Positions 26,826-35,083 of a stretch of DNA of 35,083 nucleotides are shown here, in pieces. This DNA comes from an uncultured Bacteroidales bacterium. Lineage in GTDB: Bacteria; Bacteroidota; Bacteroidia; Bacteroidales; Muribaculaceae. Location of the stretch: assembly GCA_947646295.1 (NCBI GenBank), contig CANSGE010000002.1, positions 1-35,083 on the forward strand, in the 5' to 3' direction. The position numbers were made by a program, and so were the translations under genes. The notes beneath the pieces were generated by a model. That model had not been told where the DNA came from. It made no database searches and saw nothing but the letters and a program-made list of their open reading frames with translations. The first letter of the stretch is position 1, and the number at the start of each line of letters is the position of its first letter.

Positions 26826-26851
26826 TCTTATAAAAATACTCCATCTTTATC

Positions 26852-29356
26852 ATGTTGAATATCAGGCATATACACTCCATACTCGCGGCTCTTGCGATTT
26901 CTTTGGCCGCCTGCTCCGACGACACGCCCGTGCTACCCGACGAGCCCGTCACTCCCGAGCCCATGCCCGGCGACGAATTGCTCTACCACGACTATGTACG
27001 TGCCGATCTCTACCCCAAACTCAACAACGAGGTGTACCTCAACCCGCCGCCACTGCTCCTCCCTACCACGTGGCGCGGCGACTCCCTGGTGCAGTTTGAG
27101 GTCTCGGGAGATGCCGATTTCAGCAAAAACATCTTCATCAGCGAAGCCCGTCCCTGGTCGATGGCCTCACCACATAAGCGTCTTGAGCCCGGCCGCTGGT
27201 ACTGGCGCTACCGCAATATCGCCACCGATGGTACAGAAGGCCCATGGAGCGATGCCGTACCATTTGACGTTCCGGCCGATGCACCGGAGTTCGTCACCCC
27301 AACCATCGACGATTTCAACGCCGGTCTCCCCACCGGACACCCACGCCTCGACATATATATAAAGGACAATCTCGATGCCGCCCGCAGCAGCATCTCCGCC
27401 CACCCCGAATACAAGGCCATGATACAGCGTGCAAACGCCGCTGTGGCAGTCGATTTCTCTGATATTGCATCATATTACAACTCCAAAAACGGCACCGAGA
27501 CGCTTACTTACTCGGTATTGCATCTCTATACCGCCTGGATTCTGACTCAGAATGAGCAGTACGCAGCCAAGATGATGGAAATACTGGATATCATGATCCA
27601 GCGGCCGGCCACCGACGATGAGCTTTTCAAAGCCGACACAAACTTCCAGCCCATCAACATCGCACAGGCATACGCCCGCATCTACGACAGCCTCTTCGAC
27701 CGTCTCACACAAGGCCAGCGCGCGGCAGCCGAAAATCTCATGATACGCATCGTGCGTCGCCTCTTCAAAGCACAGTCCACCCAGGATGGCAACCTCTACG
27801 ACAGTCACTTCTGGCAGCACAACATGCTCGGAGTCTTCCAGTGCGCCTACATGCTGCACGATAAGCTTCCCTACCGCGACGAATGCCTCCGGGCGCTCGA
27901 CTATTACTATGAGCTGTGGTGCACTCGCGCTCCAGGCTCCGGCTACAACCGCGACGGAGTGTGGCACAACAGTGCCGCCTACTTCGACGCCAATATGGAC
28001 ACGCTCCATCTGATGCCTCTTCTCCTTTCTTACATCACCGGCTTCGATTTCCTCACACATCCGTGGTATCAGAATGCCGGCAAATCCATCCCCTACACAT
28101 GGCCCACCGGCTCCAAGAGCTGCGGGTTCGGCGACAACGCCGACGACGGCACACCATCACGCCTGCGCGCAGCAATGGCCGACTTCCTTGCCCGTCATAC
28201 CGGCGACGAATACGCCGGATGGTACGCCTATCAAAATGCTTCTCTGGTGCGGGCCGATTTCATATTCCGCCTCGACCGCATGGTCAACGGCTATGCTTAC
28301 TCAACAGCCATGCCCGACGACATCGCCAAACTCATATGGTACAAGGACACCGGCGAAGCCGTGATGCACAGCGACCTCTCCGACACCGACAATGACTTGG
28401 CCGTATCCTTCAAATCAAGTCGCTTCGGCTGCACACAGCATACTTACGCCAATCAGAACGCCTTCAATATCCTCTACCGCGGCCGCGAGGTATTCCGCAA
28501 CACCGGACACTACTTCCAATATGCATCGCCCCATCATATCATGGACTATCGTCACAGCCGCGCACACAATACCATCCTCGTCGATGGCATCGGCCAGGCT
28601 TTCGCGCCCGAAGCATACGGCAACATCGTCCGCGGCCTCGAATCCGACAATATCACCTACATCATGGGCGACGCCTCACACGCCTATACCGACAGCTGCT
28701 ACCTGCAGGTATGGATCAACAATTTCAAAACCGCAGGCCTCACCCAAAGCCGCGAAAACGGCTTCGGCACCACGCCCCTCTCCCGCTATCAGCGCCATGT
28801 GCTCATGCTCGGAAGCGAATTAGTGGTGATATACGACGATATCGAGACGTCATCACCAGCAGCAATCAACTGGCTGCTCAACAACCGCGAGGAGTTCTAC
28901 GTCGGCTCTGACGGCTCGACTTTCACCGTCGAAAACACCGAAAAGCGCTTTGCCGCCGACGGCCGCCTGCTCTCGTCCGTACCCTTCACCCCCTCATTCA
29001 GCACCGATTTCTACTATCCCACTCCGTCCAAACTCGAATATCCCGACCACTGGCACTATATGGCCACCACTGACCGCCGTCAGACCTTCCGCTTCCTCTT
29101 CGTGCTCAAGGTACGTGACCTCGACGAAGCTCCGGCCGTCATCGAGCCTGACGCATCCGGTGTGATCAGTATCGACGGATGGACTATCGCCGCCGGACTC
29201 GACGACAACACTCCCTCTCTCGAAATCGCTAACTCCGACCTTGGAGCCACATTCTCTCTCACGCCCTCTTCCGCTCGCGTACACGACCGTGTCGGCGGCC
29301 TCGCATCTGACCTTGAAACTAAAGATTACTTGCCAAAACATACCCGATCAAACTAA
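26852..29356 (+). CDS. Heparinase II/III-like polysaccharide lyase, surface lipoprotein (third paralogue)
   Basis: 834 aa; lipobox LAAC followed by acidic SDDTPVLPDEP; SSRFGCTQHTYANQNAFNILYRG, SRAHNTILVDGIGQAFAPEAYG align with the two other lyases. Confidence 0.83.
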   Translation: MLNIRHIHSILAALAISLAACSDDTPVLPDEPVTPEPMPGDELLYHDYVRADLYPKLNNEVYLNPPPLLLPTTWRGDSLVQFEVSGDADFSKNIFISEARPWSMASPHKRLEPGRWYWRYRNIATDGTEGPWSDAVPFDVPADAPEFVTPTIDDFNAGLPTGHPRLDIYIKDNLDAARSSISAHPEYKAMIQRANAAVAVDFSDIASYYNSKNGTETLTYSVLHLYTAWILTQNEQYAAKMMEILDIMIQRPATDDELFKADTNFQPINIAQAYARIYDSLFDRLTQGQRAAAENLMIRIVRRLFKAQSTQDGNLYDSHFWQHNMLGVFQCAYMLHDKLPYRDECLRALDYYYELWCTRAPGSGYNRDGVWHNSAAYFDANMDTLHLMPLLLSYITGFDFLTHPWYQNAGKSIPYTWPTGSKSCGFGDNADDGTPSRLRAAMADFLARHTGDEYAGWYAYQNASLVRADFIFRLDRMVNGYAYSTAMPDDIAKLIWYKDTGEAVMHSDLSDTDNDLAVSFKSSRFGCTQHTYANQNAFNILYRGREVFRNTGHYFQYASPHHIMDYRHSRAHNTILVDGIGQAFAPEAYGNIVRGLESDNITYIMGDASHAYTDSCYLQVWINNFKTAGLTQSRENGFGTTPLSRYQRHVLMLGSELVVIYDDIETSSPAAINWLLNNREEFYVGSDGSTFTVENTEKRFAADGRLLSSVPFTPSFSTDFYYPTPSKLEYPDHWHYMATTDRRQTFRFLFVLKVRDLDEAPAVIEPDASGVISIDGWTIAAGLDDNTPSLEIANSDLGATFSLTPSSARVHDRVGGLASDLETKDYLPKHTRSN

Positions 29357-29358
29357 TC

Positions 29359-32300
29359 ATGAAACTGAAATTTCTTGCATTGCTCCTCTGCCTGTGCACA
29401 TTTGGCCGGATGCATGCCGAGGAAAAAATATTCGCCGACTATTTCGATATCCCCGTCGGCAGTCCGGAAGGCACCGAAGTGACAGGACGTATCAACCTCG
29501 AGCGCAACAAGGACGTGGCCACCAATCCCGTACCCAAATCGTACAACTTCGAGATTATCCGCCAGAAAGAGGGACAGGATTATTTCGCCATTGACACCGA
29601 ATTTGACTCGGCAGGTCACATTTTCGGCGTGATTTACGTCAAAGACGGTGTCACACTCCCCGCCGACCGCGCCAAATACACTATCACCGTTTCACTCAAC
29701 GACGGTAAAAAACGTATCCAGAAATTTCCTGTCAAAATCAATGCCGTCAAGGAAACTCTCTGGCAGACGCTGTACGACCGCTACGTGCCACAGGTGATCA
29801 AAAATCCGCGCATGTACGGCAAAAAGAAGCTTTCCGACGACGAAGTCGCAGCTGCCATCGCCGATCTCAAAGGCAACAATTACCGTTTCAGCGACGAAGT
29901 ATGCTACACAAAACATCCCTCGGAATACCCCGGCCGACTCGATGAGATCGATCACTGGAAGGGTGGCACCATCGACTATGACTTCATGCGTGTGTGCGAC
30001 CGCATCGGCCAGCTCGGTTACGCCTATGTGATGTCGCCCGTCTACGGACCCGAAGGCGATCCCGCCAAACACGCCGAACTCCGTGACGTCATCGTCGAGG
30101 CCATACTCGCATACACCGACGTATTCCCCATCGCGGGCACCGACATGCTCATCGACGGCAAGCCCATCGGCACATGCACCGGCGACGGCTTCAGCCTCCT
30201 GCAGAAATACAATCTCGCCGGACATGAGATACCCACTCACCAGTGGACTCTCACCGACCCTCTGATGGTACCCGTGCTGCACCTCATGCCCGACATCCTC
30301 GACGGCATATCGCAAGGCGACGAAAAGATGAAACGCCTCCACGAAGCCCTCACCCGCTACCTGCAGGTATTCACATCCATCGTCGAAAGTCGCCGCGCCA
30401 TCGATAATCCCAAGGAACGCTGGGGACTCATCTCTGATCCCAATTATTCCGCCGGCGCCTGGACCGATGCCAACCTCGGTCACCGCTCACGCACCATGCT
30501 CGCCCTCCCCATCATCTGGGCCGACTACAACCGCCCCATGACATACGTACAGTACTGGTATGAGGATTTCTACCCCGAAAAGCCTTACGAAGGATTCAAT
30601 TACGCACATGGCTGGAGCCCTCACGGTGTGGTAGCCGACGTCGCCCACAGGATGACCATGAGCAACATCCCGGCCCATCACTATGCACAGTCCGGCTACC
30701 AGCCCGACGGCACTATCTCTCACCACGTGGCCAACGGCACCGACGCTGCGATGGCGGCCTACGGCTTCGAGTGGCTCACCGACCTCAATACCGGCTTCAA
30801 TTACTTCAAGAACACTCCCTTCGAGGTGCCCGGCGAAAATCTTGAATTTGAGCTTGACCGCATGCTCGACATCTACCCCATATTTTTCTATAAACAAGGC
30901 ATGGACAACCTCATCTCAGGTCGCTCATTCCTGCAGGATCCCACTCAATTCGTGCTACGCACCTATACCAAGGGCGCATCTTCACTCCTCAAGGCCGTGA
31001 GCAAGCGCAGCAAGCTCCAGCGCGCCGATTCGCTCCGTGCCATGGTCAAGAGTCTCAAGGCCAACACCCACGAGATGACGGCCACAGTGCCCTTCTGGGT
31101 CAACGAATACATCGTGCACCGTCAGGGCAACGAGGATGGCAAACAGCCATTCTTCGTATCGCTGAAACTCAAATCCGAACGCACCGTAGGCGCTGAAGAC
31201 TTCGATAAAAAAGTCCGCAAATCATGGCACATGGGCTACGGCATCATGCAGACCAAAGTCACCGGCCACGAATACGACGTACCCGTCCTCGCTCAGTTTG
31301 ACTGGCACGCTCTGCCCGGTCTCACCGAGGAATGGCGCTCTGATCCCCTCCCCCTCAAAGGCGGCGCCCAGGCATCAAAGCCCGGCGCCAATAAGATTGC
31401 CGGCGTCTTGGCCGACGGCACTGTAGGTATGGCCATCTATCACCACCTCACAAAGGAAAAATATAGCTCAGCCCAGGCTTTCAAGAGCTACGGTTTCGTA
31501 GGCGAGCATGCCATCTCGCAAGGCTCTGCCATCAGCCGTCATCGTCAGGGCACAGGTGAGAATATCACCACTTTCATCGAGCAGGGCGCTCTCTCATCGC
31601 CCCTCACGATCTGCGTCGACGGCAAGACCACAGTCATCCCCGCCGGCAGCTCCGAAAATCTCACTTTCACGTCATGCGCCCCCATGTGGATGCATATCGG
31701 CGAAAGAGGTTATGTCGTCATTCCCGACGGCTCGGCCACTCTCCGCGTAGCCACCGGCGACCATATCAATGTCACCGACCCCGCTTATAAATTCAAAGGC
31801 AAACGCGGCCCCGGCTTTATCCTTGCGCTTGATCACGGTGTAAATCCTGCCGCAGGCACCGACTCATACACCTATGCCGTGCTCCCCAACGCCACAGCAG
31901 AGCAGATGCCCGCACTGGCAGCCGACTTCGCCGCCGACTTCACTTTCGCCCGCGACGGCTCCAACGCCCACGCTCTCTCGTCGGCCAAGAATGGTCTGCA
32001 CCAGTTCGCTTTCTTCGCTCCGTCGTCCATCGAGACCGGTGGTCTGAAAGCCTCCGCCGACGCTCCCGCCCAGCTTATGCTCCGCGAGACTCCCGACGCC
32101 TACATTCTCGCAGCCGGAAACCCCGCACCCGACGACAAGAACAAGACCCGGCTCACTTTCACCCTCTCAAAACGCCTCCCCGCCGGCACTTATTCCTACC
32201 GCGTAGGTGGCATTTATCCCCTCGATGGCGAGACTGTCACCGTGGCCGATGAGGGCAAAGGCTCCCGCATCACCGTTGAGCTCCCCGACTTCCGCGACGA

Positions 32301-32370
32301 AGAAAAATACAACTATCAGACCGAACTCTACAACGCCGTTCCGGTGGTAATCACTATCCCTAAGAAATAA
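29359..32370 (+). CDS. PL8-like polysaccharide lyase (chondroitin/hyaluronan lyase type)
   Basis: 1003 aa; signal peptide ..GRMHA; NIPAHHYAQSGYQPDGTISHHVANGTDAAMAAYGFEWL (toroid His/Tyr region); C-terminal GFILALDHGVN..SYTYAVLPNATAEQMPALAADF..LHQFAFFAPSSIETGG resembles the PL8 C-terminal beta domains. Confidence 0.78.
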   Translation: MKLKFLALLLCLCTFGRMHAEEKIFADYFDIPVGSPEGTEVTGRINLERNKDVATNPVPKSYNFEIIRQKEGQDYFAIDTEFDSAGHIFGVIYVKDGVTLPADRAKYTITVSLNDGKKRIQKFPVKINAVKETLWQTLYDRYVPQVIKNPRMYGKKKLSDDEVAAAIADLKGNNYRFSDEVCYTKHPSEYPGRLDEIDHWKGGTIDYDFMRVCDRIGQLGYAYVMSPVYGPEGDPAKHAELRDVIVEAILAYTDVFPIAGTDMLIDGKPIGTCTGDGFSLLQKYNLAGHEIPTHQWTLTDPLMVPVLHLMPDILDGISQGDEKMKRLHEALTRYLQVFTSIVESRRAIDNPKERWGLISDPNYSAGAWTDANLGHRSRTMLALPIIWADYNRPMTYVQYWYEDFYPEKPYEGFNYAHGWSPHGVVADVAHRMTMSNIPAHHYAQSGYQPDGTISHHVANGTDAAMAAYGFEWLTDLNTGFNYFKNTPFEVPGENLEFELDRMLDIYPIFFYKQGMDNLISGRSFLQDPTQFVLRTYTKGASSLLKAVSKRSKLQRADSLRAMVKSLKANTHEMTATVPFWVNEYIVHRQGNEDGKQPFFVSLKLKSERTVGAEDFDKKVRKSWHMGYGIMQTKVTGHEYDVPVLAQFDWHALPGLTEEWRSDPLPLKGGAQASKPGANKIAGVLADGTVGMAIYHHLTKEKYSSAQAFKSYGFVGEHAISQGSAISRHRQGTGENITTFIEQGALSSPLTICVDGKTTVIPAGSSENLTFTSCAPMWMHIGERGYVVIPDGSATLRVATGDHINVTDPAYKFKGKRGPGFILALDHGVNPAAGTDSYTYAVLPNATAEQMPALAADFAADFTFARDGSNAHALSSAKNGLHQFAFFAPSSIETGGLKASADAPAQLMLRETPDAYILAAGNPAPDDKNKTRLTFTLSKRLPAGTYSYRVGGIYPLDGETVTVADEGKGSRITVELPDFRDEEKYNYQTELYNAVPVVITIPKK

Positions 32371-33746
32371 TGAAAACCATACAATTTGCCGCTCTCACAG
32401 CCGCTATAGCTGCTCCCGCCGCAGCGCAGGCTCAATCTGCCGAACGCCCCAACATCGTCATACTTCTCACTGATGACCAAGGCTACGGCGACCTACGTTG
32501 CTACGGCAACCCCAAGGTGACGACTCCCAATATCGACCGACTCGCCTCACAAGGCACTCTGTATACTGATTTCTATGCCGGTGCCGCCGCATCTACACCC
32601 TCTCGGGCCGGGCTGCTCACCGGCCGCTACGCCGAACGCGTAGGTGTGCCCGACGTGGTCGATGATACTTCCGACAATGGTCTCAAAGCCGACGAGCTCA
32701 CTATAGCGGATTACCTCAAGCAGCACGGATACGCTACCGGCATGTTCGGCAAATGGCACCTCGGATATCAGCCCGAGTACATGCCCAACCGCCACGGCTT
32801 CACCGAATTTTATGGGCTGCCCTACTCCATGGATATGTGGCCCTTCCATCCGGCGCCCGACCATGCTTACCGTGCGCTCCCTCTCTACGAAAACGAGGAA
32901 GTGCTCGAATACAATCCTCCCGTGGATGAAATGACCACGCGCCTCACCGACCGAGCCGTCGACTTCATCCGCCGCAGCGCCGATGGCCCCTTCTTCCTCT
33001 ATCTGCCATACACACAGCCTCACGTGCCGCTGGGCGTTTCCGATAAATTCCGCGGAAAATCAGGCGAAGGACTCTATGCCGATGTGCTCATGGAAATCGA
33101 CTGGTCTGTAGGTCAGATCGTCAATGCCATTGACAGCCTCGGGATCTCCGACAATACTCTCATCCTCTTCACCTCCGACAATGGTCCCTGGCTCAGCTAC
33201 GGCGACCACGCCGGCTCCACTCTCGGCTTGCGTGAAGGCAAAGGCACAACCTTCGAGGGCGGACAGCGCGTACCTCTCGTGGCACGCATGCCCGGAACTG
33301 TACCCGCAGGCAAGACTGACACCCGCTTCTTCTCGGCCCTCGACCTCGCGCCCACTATCATAGCTATGGCCGATGCAGGCATGCCCGGCAAAAACAATAA
33401 TTTCGACGGTCAGGACGTCACCGGAATCCTCACCGGAAAGAAGGCTGCGGCTCACAAGCCCTTCTTCTTCGTATACAACGGCAAGGTCGAGGCTGTCCGC
33501 GACGGCAAATACAAGTGTGTGGCACCCCACGCTTACCGCATCGTCACCGAGCCGGGACGCGGCGGATGCCCCGGACGCCAGATCATCGACGGCGCAAGCA
33601 CCGGGCTCGCCCTTTTCGACCTCGAAAAAGATCCATACGAGAAAAACGACATTTCTGCCTCAAAACCCGAAATCACCGCACGCCTCAATGCGCTCATCGA
33701 CGGTTTCCAGAAAGAGATGGACCGCGAAATGCAGCAATACCGATAA
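32370..33746 (+). CDS. Secreted S1-type sulfatase, serine-type active-site signature
   Basis: 458 aa; RPNIVILLTDDQGYGDLRCYGNPKVTTPNIDRLASQG; S-T-P-S-R motif (32592-32606); GMFGKWHLG; LILFTSDNGPW. TAATG overlap with the PL8-like gene. Confidence 0.94.
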   Translation: MKTIQFAALTAAIAAPAAAQAQSAERPNIVILLTDDQGYGDLRCYGNPKVTTPNIDRLASQGTLYTDFYAGAAASTPSRAGLLTGRYAERVGVPDVVDDTSDNGLKADELTIADYLKQHGYATGMFGKWHLGYQPEYMPNRHGFTEFYGLPYSMDMWPFHPAPDHAYRALPLYENEEVLEYNPPVDEMTTRLTDRAVDFIRRSADGPFFLYLPYTQPHVPLGVSDKFRGKSGEGLYADVLMEIDWSVGQIVNAIDSLGISDNTLILFTSDNGPWLSYGDHAGSTLGLREGKGTTFEGGQRVPLVARMPGTVPAGKTDTRFFSALDLAPTIIAMADAGMPGKNNNFDGQDVTGILTGKKAAAHKPFFFVYNGKVEAVRDGKYKCVAPHAYRIVTEPGRGGCPGRQIIDGASTGLALFDLEKDPYEKNDISASKPEITARLNALIDGFQKEMDREMQQYR

Positions 33747-33770
33747 AAAATCTGATTTATCGATACAAAA

Positions 33771-35083
33771 ATGAATTTTTCGAAGCAAATATTATCCCGT
33801 ATTATTATATGTGTGGCTGCCTTGGGGCTCTCTCTCCCCTCGGCAGCGGTAACTCCTGACTGGGTCGAGAACGCCTACCGCACTGCCGAGGCCCAGTCGG
33901 AGTATATGTACGACCGCGTGAAGACCGAGGGAAAGCTCCCCCGGTCTATCAAGCGCGGCTTAGTCGACCCGCAGGACTGGTGCACAGGCTTCTTCCCCGG
34001 CACCCTCTGGCTGCTGTACGGACATACAGGCGACAGCATCTGGCAGCAGCGCGCCCGCAACGCCTGCCATCTCATCGAGAACGAGCGCTTCAACGCCTTC
34101 GACCATGACCTCGGCTTCAAGATGCAATGCTCTTTCGGCACCGGCGTGTCACTCGTGCCCGATGAACACTACCGTGAAATCCTCTACCGCTCCGCCCGCA
34201 CTCTCGCTTCGCGATACAATCCTCGCGTAGGGCTTATCCAATCGTGGGAGGCTGATACGGCACGCGACTGGAAATTCCCTGTCATCATCGACAATATGAT
34301 GAATCTCGAATTGCTCATGGAGGCATGGAAACACACCGGCGACACAGCCCTGCGCGACATCGCCCTCGCTCATGCCGACAAGACCATGCGCTGCCACTAC
34401 CGCCCCAATATGTCTTGCCCGCACGTGGTCGACTACGACCCCTTGACAGGTGAGGTACGCAAATTCGACTGGAATAATGGCTCCGACGACGTCACCGTCT
34501 CCACATGGGGACGCGGACAGGCTTGGGGACTCTATGGCTTCACAATGATGTACCGCGAGACCGGCGACCGCCGCTATCTGCGCCATGCCGAGCGCATCGC
34601 CGACTTCCTCATCAGCCATCCGGGGCTGCCCGATGATATGGTACCTTACTGGGACTATACCGGAGCCGACCGCTCCCAGATCCGCGATGCGGCGGCTGCA
34701 GCTGTAATGGCTTCGGCACTTATGGAGCTGAGCTCCTGGTCGGTCGACGGACAGAAATATTTCGAAGCAGGCGAACGCCAGCTCAAAAGCCTCGCGTCGC
34801 CCGAATATCTTGCCACACCCGGAACTCACGACGGTTTTATAATCAAGCACGCTATAGGCAACTATCTGTGGAATAGCGAGCTGGAGGGAGGACTGTCATA
34901 TGCCGACTATTATTTCATGGAAGCTCTCGACCGCTACCTTAAGCTCATCAATGGCCGCACCCTCTACAATTCCGGCCGCATGTTGCACGCATCCAACGGC
35001 AATTGGTTCATTGAAGCACACGATCCCGCCACCACTGTGACTGAGCACGACGGCATGTTCGATATCACCACTCCCAAAGGATT
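33771..35083 (+). CDS. GH88-family unsaturated glucuronyl hydrolase with C-terminal extension, truncated by window edge
   Basis: Manual translation: MNFSKQILSRIIICVAALGLSLPSAAVTPDWVENAYRTAEAQSEYMYDRVKTEGKLPRS..DWCTGFFPGTLWLLYGHTGD..FDHDLGFKMQCSFG..FPVIIDNMMNLELLMEAWKHTGD..TVSTWGRGQAWGLYGFTMMYRETGD..VPYWDYTG..RDAAAAAVMASALMEL..LSYADYYFMEALDRYLKL, then NGNWFIEAHDPATTVTEHDGMFDITTPKG; open to the right edge and absent from the ORF track. Confidence 0.92.
   Translation, partial: MNFSKQILSRIIICVAALGLSLPSAAVTPDWVENAYRTAEAQSEYMYDRVKTEGKLPRSIKRGLVDPQDWCTGFFPGTLWLLYGHTGDSIWQQRARNACHLIENERFNAFDHDLGFKMQCSFGTGVSLVPDEHYREILYRSARTLASRYNPRVGLIQSWEADTARDWKFPVIIDNMMNLELLMEAWKHTGDTALRDIALAHADKTMRCHYRPNMSCPHVVDYDPLTGEVRKFDWNNGSDDVTVSTWGRGQAWGLYGFTMMYRETGDRRYLRHAERIADFLISHPGLPDDMVPYWDYTGADRSQIRDAAAAAVMASALMELSSWSVDGQKYFEAGERQLKSLASPEYLATPGTHDGFIIKHAIGNYLWNSELEGGLSYADYYFMEALDRYLKLINGRTLYNSGRMLHASNGNWFIEAHDPATTVTEHDGMFDITTPKG

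Noticed and set aside
1-35083. tRNA, rRNA, transposase, integrase or phage genes
   Set aside because: None recognised by eye; the locus reads as a contiguous PUL without obvious insertion-sequence genes, though a formal tRNAscan/ISfinder search was not possible.

Overview
The window is a Bacteroidales-type glycosaminoglycan (GAG) polysaccharide utilization locus; Muribaculaceae-like is a guess from style and gene content. It is built around a hybrid two-component sensor/regulator (HTCS, 7531-11508, minus). The left arm (minus strand) encodes a GH88 unsaturated glucuronyl hydrolase, an unclassified secreted protein, a GltD-like flavoprotein, a KduD-like SDR, a DUF4861-like lipoprotein, and a GatC-like EIIC permease cut by the left window edge and missing from the ORF track. 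The right arm (plus strand) forms two transcription units: (i) heparinase II/III-like lyase, SusC, SusD, Ser-type sulfatase; (ii) heparinase II/III-like lyase, DUF3575-like protein, two fimbrillin/DUF6562-like lipoproteins, a third heparinase II/III-like lyase (lipoprotein), a PL8-like lyase, a second Ser-type sulfatase, and a GH88 with a C-terminal extension cut by the right edge. The most notable observations are: (1) a candidate HTCS operator, an AT-rich half-site repeated at 21-bp spacing upstream of three promoters, with the proximal half-site about 45 nt from a Bacteroidetes TAnnTTTG -7 box in two of them; (2) a three-gene surface-assembly-like cassette embedded in the GAG locus; (3) a GatC-like permease translationally coupled to uronate-catabolism genes; (4) an intrinsic-terminator-like hairpin directly upstream of the GltD-like start codon; (5) three ~106-bp-period imperfect palindromic repeats. 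All family calls come from reading motifs by eye; no database search was run.
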